A DNA stretch of 51,493 nucleotides from Myxococcales bacterium (lineage in GTDB: Bacteria; Myxococcota; UBA727; JABDBI01): positions 1 through 51,493 of the forward strand of contig JAHFEG010000004.1 in NCBI GenBank assembly GCA_023248595.1, written 5' to 3'. How positions within the stretch are numbered: the first letter of the stretch is position 1; every line of letters starts with the position of its first letter. The notes beneath the pieces are model-generated. The model did not search any database and was not told the DNA's origin. It saw only the letters and a list, made by a program, of their open reading frames with translations. The position numbers were made by a program, and so were the translations under genes. Shown piece after piece: positions 34,625-43,586 of this stretch.

Positions 34625-35767
34625 CTAAGCCATTTTTCGTATACGGCGAAATTCTTCGAAACAATTTTCCTCGATTGCGATACGCGCCTCTGCCATGAGA
34701 GATAAGTAAAAAGTAATATTGTGAATACTGGCCAATCGATAAAAGAGGAGCTCATCGCTGACAAATAAATGGCGTAAGTATGCCTTGGAAAAAGATTTGC
34801 AGGCATAACAGGCGCAATTGGGATCTAGAGGATTTTGATCTGAGCGGTATTCTGAACGTTTGATGGATACTTTGCCTGTGCTGGTAAATAGCGATCCATT
34901 TCGAGCATTGCGGGTGGGCATAACGCAGTCGAACATATCGACGCCATTGGCAATACCGTCAAGTAAGTCTTCTGGCGTCCCAACGCCCATGAGATAACGT
35001 GGTTTATGTGAAGGCATGTGTTGGGTGGCAGCTAAACATGCAGGCCACATATCTTCTTTCTTTTCGCCGACGCTGAGTCCGCCAATAGCGTATCCAAAAA
35101 GATCTGTGCTGCAAATTTCTTCTGCATGCTCTTTGCGCAAGTCTTCATAAATTCCACCTTGAATAATACCAAACAGTCTGGACTCAGATCGATTCATGCT
35201 ATTGATGCATCGTTCCAACCATTGCGTTGTTTTTTGCATGGCTTTGCGCACATCGTCACGGTTGCTTTGTCCAGGGGGGCATTGATCGAAAGCCATGATA
35301 ATATCTGCACCTAAATTCATTTGAATACGCATGCTGTCTTCGGGCGTCATGCGATGGGTAGAGCCGTCAATATAGCTGCGAAAAGTGACACCATCGTCGT
35401 CAATTTGCACTAGACTTTTAATGTTTCCAGAATTCTTATGAATACCTCGAGGTGCTCCTTGCGCCAGAGAAAAAACCTGGAAGCCGCCCGAATCTGTTAA
35501 AATAGGGCCTGGCCACGACATAAATTGGTGCAGACCGCCCAGGCGGTGAATCAGCTTGTCTCCTGGACGCAGCATAAGGTGATAGGTGTTACCCAACAGA
35601 ATTTGTGTTTTCGCTGTTAAAAGATCGTCGGGTCCTAGAGATTTGACCGAGGCCTGCGTCCCCACAGGCATGAAGATAGGCGTCTCAATGGTTCCATGAG
35701 GTGTGTTCAACTGACCTCTTCGAGCCAGACCATCTGTTTTTAAAACTTGGAATGAAAATGTATTCAT
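34625..35767 (-). CDS. tgt: tRNA-guanine transglycosylase
   Basis: Tgt exchanges G34 for preQ1 in tRNAs with GUN anticodons, the step before QueA. The 380-residue protein shows LNTPHGTIETPIFMPVGTQ, the catalytic-base region LTDSGGFQVFSLA, FDQCPPG, GIIQGGIYEDLR, GYAIGGLSVGEK and YLMGVGTPEDLLDGI, and the zinc site CACYACKSFSKAYLRHL. Its ATG overlaps the queA stop (ATGA). Confidence 0.98.
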   Translation of the reverse strand: MNTFSFQVLKTDGLARRGQLNTPHGTIETPIFMPVGTQASVKSLGPDDLLTAKTQILLGNTYHLMLRPGDKLIHRLGGLHQFMSWPGPILTDSGGFQVFSLAQGAPRGIHKNSGNIKSLVQIDDDGVTFRSYIDGSTHRMTPEDSMRIQMNLGADIIMAFDQCPPGQSNRDDVRKAMQKTTQWLERCINSMNRSESRLFGIIQGGIYEDLRKEHAEEICSTDLFGYAIGGLSVGEKKEDMWPACLAATQHMPSHKPRYLMGVGTPEDLLDGIANGVDMFDCVMPTRNARNGSLFTSTGKVSIKRSEYRSDQNPLDPNCACYACKSFSKAYLRHLFVSDELLFYRLASIHNITFYLSLMAEARIAIEENCFEEFRRIRKMA

Positions 35768-36822
35768 TTGGCAAAGTCCATGACATCAAATAAGCAGGCA
35801 TCACCGTAAGAAAAAAAGCGATATTCTTTTTGAATGGCTTCTTGGTAAGCTTCAAGAAGGCGTTCACGGCCAATGGCTGCAGCGACAAGAAACAATAAAG
35901 TGGTTTTGGGAAGATGAAAGTTAGTCACGAAGGCATCAACAATCTGAAAGTGAAAGCCGGGACGGATAAAGAGACGCGTTAATCCTGAACCGGCTTGTAA
36001 TAATTCGTTTGATTGGGTTGCTGCAGTTTCCAGAACGCGAACGGAAGTTGTTCCAACGGCAATCACGCGTCCGCCTTCTTGTTTGACGGTGCTAATGATT
36101 TGGGCTGCTTCCTTGGTGATAGACCATGGCTCAGCATGCATTTTATGTTCGTCTAAATTATCTGTGCGAATCGGAAGAAAAGTACCAGGACCAACATGAA
36201 GGGTTACGTGAACAAGATGCACACCTTTTTCTGCAATTTTGTTGAGCAAATCTTGATCAAAATGCAGACCAGCAGTAGGAGCGGCGACTGCTTGATTTTG
36301 GCAGGGATCAGCAAATACCGTTTGGTAACGTTCTTTATCATTTTCATCGCAGGTACGTTCAATGTAAGGTGGCAGGGGAATTTGCCCCAGCTCATCGGCA
36401 CGCGCCAAAATATCTTCTGTAAATGAGATATGATAAGCACCGGGTTCATCATTCACTTTTGCTAAAATTTTTGCAGTTAAGTCTTTGCCAATGGTAATTT
36501 CTGAATTGATTTGCAACGCTCTTTTCGAGGAGATCAAAGCAATCCATGTGCCGTCGGGTAAAACTCTAGAAAGTAAAATCTCAACTTTGCCGCCTGTCGT
36601 TGTTTTAAATCCAAAAAAGCGGGCAGGGATAACTTTGGTATTATTTAAAACGAGAGCATCACCAGGATTTAAGTAGTCGATGAGATTTTTAAAATTGGCA
36701 TGTTTAGGCGTCGGCATTTCTTTTTGAAAAACCAACAGGCGTGAATCTGTGCGATTCGCTGCGGGTCTTTGTGCAATTAAATGGGCAGGGAGTGCAAAAT
36801 CAAATTCTGATAAAGAGGACAT
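35764..36822 (-). CDS. queA: S-adenosylmethionine:tRNA ribosyltransferase-isomerase
   Basis: QueA converts preQ1-tRNA to epoxyqueuosine, using the ribosyl part of S-adenosylmethionine. The 352-residue chain carries FDFALPAHLIAQRPAANR, GDALVLNNTKVIPARFFG, GQIPLPPYI, AAPTAGLHFD, HVTLHVGPGTFLPIR and VGTTSVRVLE, all characteristic. It overlaps tgt by four bases and begins one base after the SpoIID-like gene, so queuosine synthesis and Sec genes share one transcript. Confidence 0.98.
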   Translation of the reverse strand: MSSLSEFDFALPAHLIAQRPAANRTDSRLLVFQKEMPTPKHANFKNLIDYLNPGDALVLNNTKVIPARFFGFKTTTGGKVEILLSRVLPDGTWIALISSKRALQINSEITIGKDLTAKILAKVNDEPGAYHISFTEDILARADELGQIPLPPYIERTCDENDKERYQTVFADPCQNQAVAAPTAGLHFDQDLLNKIAEKGVHLVHVTLHVGPGTFLPIRTDNLDEHKMHAEPWSITKEAAQIISTVKQEGGRVIAVGTTSVRVLETAATQSNELLQAGSGLTRLFIRPGFHFQIVDAFVTNFHLPKTTLLFLVAAAIGRERLLEAYQEAIQKEYRFFSYGDACLFDVMDFAK

Positions 36823-36823
36823 A

Positions 36824-37933
36824 CTAATACAACTGCCTAATCTCAGCGCCAGGGTAGTAGCGCTCTAAGATTTTGTCTGCAGTAAAGCCTGCTTTGGCGA
36901 GCCCCATAGCCCCCCATTGGCACATACCCACGCCATGTCCATGTCCGCGTCCTGTAAAAGTGACATCGAGCCAACCAAAAGAAATCTTATCAATTAAGGT
37001 AGAGCGAATGTTATTGTAACCCAGCAGCTCTCTAAAAGAAGTCGCAGATATTTGTTTCTTTTGTTTTCGATGGGAGATCTCCATCAATTTGGCGCGGTCA
37101 GATTTTGTATGTTGTATAATTTTTATATGGGAAATGTCGTCTGAAAAAACAGATTTTAAGGCGCGGCGAAGGTTCTTTTTGGAGATACTATAAGTCCAAT
37201 GGTATTGCCTAGCTGTTTTACAGTAGCCACACTTGCTTCCTGGCAAATAAGGCAGATTGCTGCCCCAAGCTTCTTGTGCGCTTTCAGTTTGTCCTCCGCA
37301 GGTGGCATGAAAATAGGCTTGAATGGGTTTATTGTCATAAGTCAGGACTTGCCCTTTTGTCTGTTGCGCAGCTTGCTCTGCTAAAGAGTGCTCTTTTTGA
37401 GCGCCTCCATAGACTTGGTCGAGGACAGAGGATTCCATGTGGTAGCTTTTATCGAGGCGGCGAAATTTTTGCCAAATTGCGTAAGTGCGTGCGGCGATTG
37501 CTTGTGCTTTCAATGCTTCCAAGGGCCAGCTATGAGGAACTTCGCTGGATACGATTCCAACGACATATGTTTCGAGAGGAATTGCGTGAATTAAAACGAG
37601 TTGCGATGTGCCACTCACTAATTGCCATTTGATTTCCAATGCATTGCGATATTGGTTGCCATCAACGAAAATAAAACCAGGGCTGGTGATATTGACAGTT
37701 GAAGATCCAGACTTTTTTCCATTAACAACAATTCCGGATGCATCGGCAGAAAGCGTGATGGTATCTTGCTTCGCTAAATTTTTACCGTCAGTACTTAAAG
37801 CACTAAGACCGGATCCTTTGAGTGTTAATTGCGTAGACGGTTTGCCAATGGCAATGCGAATTTCTTGTTCTGCTTGCAAAGAGAAAGAGAAAAACAAACA
37901 TATAAATGTAATATAAGTAGAATAGCGTAGCAT
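36824..37933 (-). CDS. SpoIID/LytB-domain exported protein
   Basis: A 369-residue protein with a signal peptide (cleavage after LQA, residue 21). The SpoIID domain signature starts at ETYVVGIVSSEVPHSWPLEA, continuing into ALKAQAIAARTYAIW, and ends with GRGHGHGVGMCQWGAMGLAK and ILERYYPGAEI. In Bacillus SpoIID is a lytic transglycosylase that cleaves denuded glycan; Gram-negative relatives are thought to act on peptidoglycan during division or remodelling. Two CxxC-like Cys (GSKCGYCKTA) sit near the active domain. It is the first gene of the queuosine/Sec run. Confidence 0.94.
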   Translation of the reverse strand: MLRYSTYITFICLFFSFSLQAEQEIRIAIGKPSTQLTLKGSGLSALSTDGKNLAKQDTITLSADASGIVVNGKKSGSSTVNITSPGFIFVDGNQYRNALEIKWQLVSGTSQLVLIHAIPLETYVVGIVSSEVPHSWPLEALKAQAIAARTYAIWQKFRRLDKSYHMESSVLDQVYGGAQKEHSLAEQAAQQTKGQVLTYDNKPIQAYFHATCGGQTESAQEAWGSNLPYLPGSKCGYCKTARQYHWTYSISKKNLRRALKSVFSDDISHIKIIQHTKSDRAKLMEISHRKQKKQISATSFRELLGYNNIRSTLIDKISFGWLDVTFTGRGHGHGVGMCQWGAMGLAKAGFTADKILERYYPGAEIRQLY

Positions 37934-37986
37934 TTTGTCTAGCTAGCTTAAATTGGTCATTATCGCTAGACTTTTGTGCCAGGGGA

Positions 37987-38015
37987 TTGACAGTTGGAGT
38001 TAAAATGCACATGTT
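37987..38015 (+). promoter_or_regulatory. Weak candidate promoter of the Fic gene
   Basis: A perfect -35 hexamer TTGACA (37987-37992) is followed after 17 bases by CATGTT (38010-38015), a poor -10. AGGAG lies nine bases before the ATG at 38041. Another -10 with a longer spacer is possible. Confidence 0.3.
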
Positions 38016-38040
38016 AGGCGATATTTAGGAGTTATTCTAT

Positions 38041-39204
38041 ATGTGCTTTGTGCGGATGCTGAATTTCAAATTTCTGTTTTTTTTATTGCTAAGTGCGTCA
38101 GGGCACAGCGCTAATACTTGCGAAGAAAATTTTAAAAATTACGACATACCAAGCTATGCTGCAAACATGATTCACCCTGGTGTTCTTATCCGTCATTACG
38201 ATGAGTCTACGGCAGGCAACATAATGGGACGTTATATGTCAAAATATCAGCCAGAGTTAGAGAGCATTTCATGGGAAGTGGCATACCCTCAGCTTGATTT
38301 GCATGCCTACACTCTTTTTATGGGCAAGGATCGCTTTATTCTTCTAGATCTTCAGGAAGACGATGTCATTTTCCGTTATCATCCGGGGCATATATCGGCC
38401 GGCCAGGGGGCGTTCTCCTTTATCAAGCAGACCCTTATGGAAAAGCGAATTGGTTCTTTTTCCACTGCTAAGCTGGAAAATTTTATTCTTCAGCTCCAAA
38501 GTTATGCCGTTTATTTTGAAACGATGCGAGGAGAGAATGTTGTTGGCTATAGAGATGATGGAGAAAGTGTAATCATCTCTAAAAAATATCCATGCAGGGT
38601 AGATGAGCTGGTGGAGTATATCGAGAGGCGTGAACCAGAAAAAAAGGAATTAGCAGTTTCATACTTTGAGAAATTTTTTAAGAATAGCTTTAGTCTTGAA
38701 AAATTGTTGAAGATGAAACTAACAAAAAAGGAGCAGCAATTTCAAGATGAGTTCCTTTTTATCTGTCCTTATGAGAACGCCAAGCAAGCTTTTCGCGAGT
38801 TTGTAAAAGAACTGGAAACACGAATTGCCAATGGAGACGACTGGGTTGAATTGGCTGCTTTTGCACACACGGCAGTTGCGGTAATTCATCCTTTCAAAGA
38901 AGCTAACGGGCGCACTGCTAGGTTCCTGATGAATGCTCTGTTAATGTCAGGTGGTTATGCACCAATTGTTTTTTTGTCTGAGCGAGAATACACCAAAGCA
39001 ATTGACAAGGTGGGTCCCAATTTTAAAGCGAGTGATTTTGAGAATCTTCTTGTGAGAAAAGTAAACGCCATGCGTGATCCTGTTACCTCAAAATTTTACC
39101 AAAAACTTTCAGAATTAATCTTGATTGATAATTTGCAATCAACGGAATCAAGCAAGACGGCACTAAAAGCGCATTTGAAGGAAATGCTTCAAGAGAAACT
39201 ATAG
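38041..39204 (+). CDS. Exported Fic-domain protein (putative AMP transferase)
   Basis: A 387-residue protein with a signal peptide near the N-terminus (FKFLFFLLLSASGHS, about residues 9-23). The first 230 residues match nothing I know. The Fic core follows, with HTAVAVIHPFKEANGRTARF at about 276-295. The usual motif is HPFx(D/E)GNGRxxR; His283, Glu287, Asn289, Arg291 and Arg294 are kept but the first Gly is Ala. Upstream, TAKLEN (142-147) fits the inhibitory pattern (S/T)xxxE(G/N) of class II Fic proteins. Fic enzymes usually transfer AMP to Ser, Thr or Tyr of target proteins. Export suggests it acts outside the cytoplasm or on another cell. Confidence 0.87.
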   Translation: MCFVRMLNFKFLFFLLLSASGHSANTCEENFKNYDIPSYAANMIHPGVLIRHYDESTAGNIMGRYMSKYQPELESISWEVAYPQLDLHAYTLFMGKDRFILLDLQEDDVIFRYHPGHISAGQGAFSFIKQTLMEKRIGSFSTAKLENFILQLQSYAVYFETMRGENVVGYRDDGESVIISKKYPCRVDELVEYIERREPEKKELAVSYFEKFFKNSFSLEKLLKMKLTKKEQQFQDEFLFICPYENAKQAFREFVKELETRIANGDDWVELAAFAHTAVAVIHPFKEANGRTARFLMNALLMSGGYAPIVFLSEREYTKAIDKVGPNFKASDFENLLVRKVNAMRDPVTSKFYQKLSELILIDNLQSTESSKTALKAHLKEMLQEKL

Positions 39205-39220
39205 TGAATTTTAAAAAGCT

Positions 39221-39916
39221 TTAAGATGCAAACCGAAGCTTTTCTAAAATTTCTTCAAGATATTCAGCTTGTATTTCTTGAATTTCCAGAAGGCGAGTGC
39301 TTTGACGAATCATGAGATGATCTACTTTTTCATGTAATAATTTAATTTCGATTTCGGCCTTTAAATTAATTTTGTAATCATGCTCGCTTCGCAGTCTGTC
39401 TTTTTGTTCTTGTCTATTCTGGCTCATCATGATGATAGGAGCTTGAATTGCGGCAAGGCAAGAGAGAATCAGATTGAGCAATATGTATGGATAAGGATCA
39501 AAAACTGTCTTTAGTAAGATGTTGATCAATATCCATGCTGCTATAAACGAAAAAAAGAAAATGATAAATATCCAGCTGCCTCCAAATGTGGCAATTCGAT
39601 CTGCTAATTTTTGACCTATCGTCAGTTTATCTTCTATGTCAGCATCAATATTTTCCGAAAGAATTTTATTGTTGGCAATTGATTTAACAACATCCGATTC
39701 TTGACGATTAATTTCGCCTTCCTCTTCCATAACCAAACTTGTTAGATATTGTTTGCGATATTTATTGAATACTTCTGCAAATATCCAGCCTTTTCTCTCA
39801 ATGTTGGGATAATCTTTTTGTATAAGGCTAAATAGCGCTGGCAAAATGTCTTCGATTTTTTTTGCTTGGGATTCTTCAATTTCTTGATTTGAAATAAAGC
39901 AAATAACTTTTTTCAT
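39221..39916 (-). CDS. DUF1003 family membrane protein
   Basis: A 231-residue inner-membrane protein. A soluble N-terminal part (1 to about 95) precedes the DUF1003 core: DRIATFGGSWIFIIFFFSFI followed by WILIN, then DPYPYILLNLILSCLAAIQAP and IIMMSQNRQEQKDRLRSEHD. A charged helix follows. The function of the family is not known. It is convergent with the Fic gene (16 bases apart) and is separated from the upstream protease gene by a terminator. Confidence 0.92.
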   Translation of the reverse strand: MKKVICFISNQEIEESQAKKIEDILPALFSLIQKDYPNIERKGWIFAEVFNKYRKQYLTSLVMEEEGEINRQESDVVKSIANNKILSENIDADIEDKLTIGQKLADRIATFGGSWIFIIFFFSFIAAWILINILLKTVFDPYPYILLNLILSCLAAIQAPIIMMSQNRQEQKDRLRSEHDYKINLKAEIEIKLLHEKVDHLMIRQSTRLLEIQEIQAEYLEEILEKLRFAS

Positions 39917-39981
39917 TAGATTTTTAATCTCCAGATGGAAATCGTTAACATTTGTTTAGGATAGAAGCAGCAGATTAAATG

Positions 39982-40015
39982 AAAAAAACAGGAATGATTT
40001 ACCCCTGCTTTTTTT
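39982..40015. terminator. Intrinsic terminator after the S8 protease gene
   Basis: AAAAAAACAGG (39982-39992) pairs with CCTG(C)TTTTTTT (40004-40015) with one bulged base around an 11-base loop. On the minus strand the stem is followed by the T run, 17 bases after the protease stop codon, and it would stop read-through into the DUF1003 gene. Confidence 0.75.
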
Positions 40016-40031
40016 GTTTTGCCTGAAGAAA

Positions 40032-41672
40032 TTATGCTCCAGGCATTCCTGGAAATCCAGGAGGCAGGCCTGGTGCGTCGCCACCATTCCCTCCGTCTCC
40101 GCCGCCGCCACTGCACCAAGGTGCATCAGGCATTATGATACACATGATCATGCAAATCATAGGGTCACCAAAGGGACAGTTGCCTGATTCAGATGGCTTT
40201 TGACCAACTAAAATGTCAAGCGATGTGGCCAGATTGCCGGCGCTATCTTTCACATTCACTTTGATCTCGCCCTTTTTGACAGCGGTTAATTTACCATCGG
40301 CTGCGATTGTGGCAATTTCAGGATCGGAGGAAGTAAATGTGTAAGGAGCACTGCCTCCCCAAGCACCGAAGCTCATTGTCTCACCAATATCAAGATGTCC
40401 TGCTGCAGGGAAAATGGTCAAAGCTTTAGTGGCAACAGCGCTTGTGGCTGCTGCAGCGTCGATGCGGCATTTGCAAGCAGTTTCTATTTCTACTTTCGCG
40501 CCGGTCGATTGTAAAATAGCCTTGATTTGTGGTGGTGTTAAGCTTGCGTCTTGAGATTTCAAAAGTGCGGCAAGCCCTGCAACCAGAGGTGTTGCCATTG
40601 AGGTCCCCGATAAGTTTCCATACTTATTTCCTGGAAGGGTACTAAGGATGTCTTCACCTGGAGAAGCCAAATCGACTGTTAAGCGACCTAAGTTTGACCA
40701 GGACGGTTTTTGATCGGATGGGTTAGAAGCGGCGACATTGATGACGTTGATTAAACCCGCATTGGCCGGATAGCTTGGTGTGGAATCATTGCTGGCGCCT
40801 TCATTGCCTGCTGCTGCAACAAACAAAACGCCTTTTTGATTGGCGCGTTCAACAGCATCAATAATAGGTTGTGCCATGGCCTTGGTAGAGGGTGCTCCCC
40901 AGCTAGCACTAATGACGTGGGCACCGTTAGCGATTGCATAATCAATGGCTTTGGTTGAGCTAAACAAATCTCCCGAACCATCTGCTCCTAAAAATCGAAT
41001 GGGCATGATGGAAACATGTTGATTGATACCTGAAACACCAAGGTTGTTATTGCCTACAGCGCCGATGATGCCAGCGCAGTGTGTTCCATGTCCAGGATTA
41101 GCTGAGGAGGTTTCGTCGTTGGGCGTATTGTCATTTCCATGAAAATCCCAGCCACCAGTGTCATCAATGAATCCATTATTATCATCATCTTTTCCATTTC
41201 CTGCGATTTCTTTTTGGTTCACCCAAATGTTGGCTGCTAAGTCTTCGTGTTTGGGATCTACGCCTGTGTCGATGACGGCCACAACAATATCATTAGAACC
41301 TTTGGTTAATCCCCAAGCTGTTAAGGCGTTAATTTTACGAAGCGCCCATTGTTCGGAAAAGCGAAGATCACTTGGTGTCTCGATTGCGTGTAGTTTGATA
41401 TTTTCAACAATGTACTCAATGTCTTTATTGGCCATGAGCGCTGATAGTCGTTGTGCTGTCGATTTTTTTGAGTGTGTATCCATAGATACTTTTACGAGTT
41501 TTCCAGTTTGGTGGATGCTTGCAATTCGCACCGTGTTTTCTGCATGAATGGAAGAAATTACTTTGTGAAAATTTGCTCTTTGTTTTACTTTAACAATGTA
41601 TTCTGTGGCAGATACTTGAGCGGCGATGCAGAACACAAGTAACGACACGAACACTGGCCAACGATGATACAT
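40032..41672 (-). CDS. Secreted subtilisin-like protease (S8) with Big-like domain
   Basis: A 546-residue exported serine protease with a signal peptide (cleavage near residue 22) and an inhibitor-type propeptide (to about 105). The catalytic triad is visible: Asp135 in VAVIDTGVDP, His195 in GHGTHCAG, Ser358 in NLSGTSMATP, with the oxyanion Asn290 in AAAGNEGA. A bacterial Ig-like (BIG2) domain follows at about 420-500 (YTFTSSDPEIATIAADGKLTA). The C-terminus is odd: a Met/Cys-rich stretch (GDPMICMIMCIIMPDAPWC), then Gly-rich and Pro-rich repeats. The ATG at 41672 was chosen because AGGGGG is well spaced; TTG 41675 is adjacent. Confidence 0.94.
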   Translation of the reverse strand: MYHRWPVFVSLLVFCIAAQVSATEYIVKVKQRANFHKVISSIHAENTVRIASIHQTGKLVKVSMDTHSKKSTAQRLSALMANKDIEYIVENIKLHAIETPSDLRFSEQWALRKINALTAWGLTKGSNDIVVAVIDTGVDPKHEDLAANIWVNQKEIAGNGKDDDNNGFIDDTGGWDFHGNDNTPNDETSSANPGHGTHCAGIIGAVGNNNLGVSGINQHVSIMPIRFLGADGSGDLFSSTKAIDYAIANGAHVISASWGAPSTKAMAQPIIDAVERANQKGVLFVAAAGNEGASNDSTPSYPANAGLINVINVAASNPSDQKPSWSNLGRLTVDLASPGEDILSTLPGNKYGNLSGTSMATPLVAGLAALLKSQDASLTPPQIKAILQSTGAKVEIETACKCRIDAAAATSAVATKALTIFPAAGHLDIGETMSFGAWGGSAPYTFTSSDPEIATIAADGKLTAVKKGEIKVNVKDSAGNLATSLDILVGQKPSESGNCPFGDPMICMIMCIIMPDAPWCSGGGGDGGNGGDAPGLPPGFPGMPGA

Positions 41673-41694
41673 CAATAACCCCCTGGGCTTATGT

Positions 41695-41713
41695 CCGATA
41701 CACGTTGTATCGG
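41695..41713. promoter_or_regulatory. Perfect inverted repeat ahead of the S8 protease gene
   Basis: CCGATACA (41695-41702) and TGTATCGG (41706-41713) form a perfect 8-base inverted repeat with a 3-base centre, 22 bases upstream of the protease start codon. It could be an operator or, in the transcript, a small hairpin in the leader. No regulator gene is adjacent. Confidence 0.45.
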
Positions 41714-41872
41714 GATATTAAGCATGCTCTCACTGATCAAGTTTAAAAAGATATAAGACAGTAGACGGATAGGAAATAAAGGAAAAAAAAGTGTGTTTTT
41801 AAAATTTATGCTATTGAAAGCTGGGGCAAATATGGAAATATCAAGCGTTTTATTTAAAATTAAGGACTAAAA

Positions 41873-43585
41873 ATGCGCCATTCGCAAATGTTAATTCCAA
41901 CAATGAAAGAAGATCCGGCAGATGCGCAAGTGATCAGTCATCGATTGATGGTTCGCTCAGGAATGATCAAAAGAGTGGCGGCTGGAATTTATAATTATTT
42001 ACCGATTGGATTACGCGTTATTCAAAAAATTTCACAAATTGTACGTGAAGAAATGAACCGTGTTGGTGGGCAAGAAATATTAATGCCGATGGTACAGCCT
42101 GCGGAGTTATGGCAAAAATCAGGACGATGGTCTGAATACGGCCCAGAATTGTTGCGCCTCAAAGATCGAAAGCAGGCCGATTTCTGTTTAGGCCCAACCC
42201 ATGAAGAAGTCGTGACAGAATTGATCAGTGATCATGTTAAAAGCTATCGTCAATTACCACAGACAGTTTATCAGATACAAACCAAGTTTCGTGACGAGAC
42301 TAGGCCAAGATTTGGTTTAATGCGTGGTCGTGAATTTATGATGAAAGATGCCTATTCTTTTGATTTGGATCAAGCTGGTGCTATTTGCTCTTATGAGAAA
42401 ATGTACAAAGCGTATTGCCGTATATTTGAAAGGTGCGGCCTCAAATTTAAGCCAGTTGAGGCTGATACTGGAAGCATTGGTGGTAACCGTAGCCATGAAT
42501 TTCAAGTGCTTGCTGACACTGGTGAAGATTTGATCGCAAGCTGTGAGCACTGCGGATATGCTGCTAATGTTGAATTGGCGAATATTTTTGCTGAAGCTGG
42601 CGTCTCGCAAATAGCGGGAGAACCACATGAGAAAATATTGACGCCCGAACAAAAAACCTGTGCTGAAGTTGCAGATTTTCTAGGTGTATCAATTAAAGAA
42701 ACGGCTAAAACAGTTTTGTTTATGGCAGATGATAAACCGATTATGGCGCTTTGCCGAGGTGATCATGATATTAATGAAGCAAAATTGAAGAAAGTATTAA
42801 ATGCTAATTGGGTTCGTCTCATGACAGACGGTGAAACACGACGTTGGGCAGGACCAGTTGGTTTTCTTGGACCAGTGGGGTTGTCCTCTGATGTTCGCAT
42901 TGTCGCTGACCAAGTTTTAAAATGCATGCCATCCCTGATTACAGGTGCAAATGAAGAGGATTATCATCTGGCGCACGTTGTCTGTGGTCGTGATTTTCAG
43001 GCAGATTTTTGGGATCTGCATTCTGCCGCGCCTGACGACAAATGCGGTCAATGTGGAGTGGCTCCTTTTGTTTTTCACCGAGGCATTGAAGTTGGTCATA
43101 TTTTTTATCTAGGTACAAAATATGCAGCACCAATGCATGCGTGTTATTTGGATGAAAAGGGTGAGGAAAGAACAATGGAAATGGGCTGTTACGGAATCGG
43201 AATTAGTCGAACAGCTGCGGCAGCAATTGAGCAAAATCACGACGTAAAAGGGATCGTTTGGCCTCTTGCAATTGCCCCCTTCCAGGTTTCATTAGTTCGA
43301 CTTGGTCAAGAAGAACAAGTGGTAAAGGCTGCAGATGAACTTTATCAATTGATGCTAGAAAATGATATCGAAGTTATCTATGATGATCGCGATGAAAGGC
43401 CTGGTGTTAAGTTTGCTGACCACGATCTAATTGGCTGCCCTATACGCGTGACGATTGGAGGACGCTCCCTTAAAGAAGGATTGATCGAAGTCAAACGCAG
43501 ATCAAGTGATGAGGTCACTCGTGTTGCGATGGATAGGGTGATATCGTACATTGCCGAAGAAAGAGCTCTGATGGCCAAGGAGTAA
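41873..43585 (+). CDS. proS: Prolyl-tRNA synthetase (bacterial type with editing domain)
   Basis: ProS charges tRNA-Pro. The 570-residue class II synthetase has RSGMIKRVAAGIYNYLPIG, the motif 2 loop FRDETRPRFGLMRGREFMMK, the INS editing insertion (about 225-385, ending in the HLAVVCGRD-like AHVVCGRD segment), motif 3 GCYGIGISRTAAA and the anticodon-binding domain with DDRDERPGVKFADHDLIG. AAGGAC precedes the ATG. The following small gene begins one base after its stop. Confidence 0.98.
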   Translation: MRHSQMLIPTMKEDPADAQVISHRLMVRSGMIKRVAAGIYNYLPIGLRVIQKISQIVREEMNRVGGQEILMPMVQPAELWQKSGRWSEYGPELLRLKDRKQADFCLGPTHEEVVTELISDHVKSYRQLPQTVYQIQTKFRDETRPRFGLMRGREFMMKDAYSFDLDQAGAICSYEKMYKAYCRIFERCGLKFKPVEADTGSIGGNRSHEFQVLADTGEDLIASCEHCGYAANVELANIFAEAGVSQIAGEPHEKILTPEQKTCAEVADFLGVSIKETAKTVLFMADDKPIMALCRGDHDINEAKLKKVLNANWVRLMTDGETRRWAGPVGFLGPVGLSSDVRIVADQVLKCMPSLITGANEEDYHLAHVVCGRDFQADFWDLHSAAPDDKCGQCGVAPFVFHRGIEVGHIFYLGTKYAAPMHACYLDEKGEERTMEMGCYGIGISRTAAAAIEQNHDVKGIVWPLAIAPFQVSLVRLGQEEQVVKAADELYQLMLENDIEVIYDDRDERPGVKFADHDLIGCPIRVTIGGRSLKEGLIEVKRRSSDEVTRVAMDRVISYIAEERALMAKE

Positions 43586-43586
43586 T

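Noticed and set aside
37950-37975. Sigma-54 promoter ahead of the SpoIID-like gene
   Set aside because: TGGCAC is present on the minus strand, but the GG to GC distance is 12 bases rather than 10.
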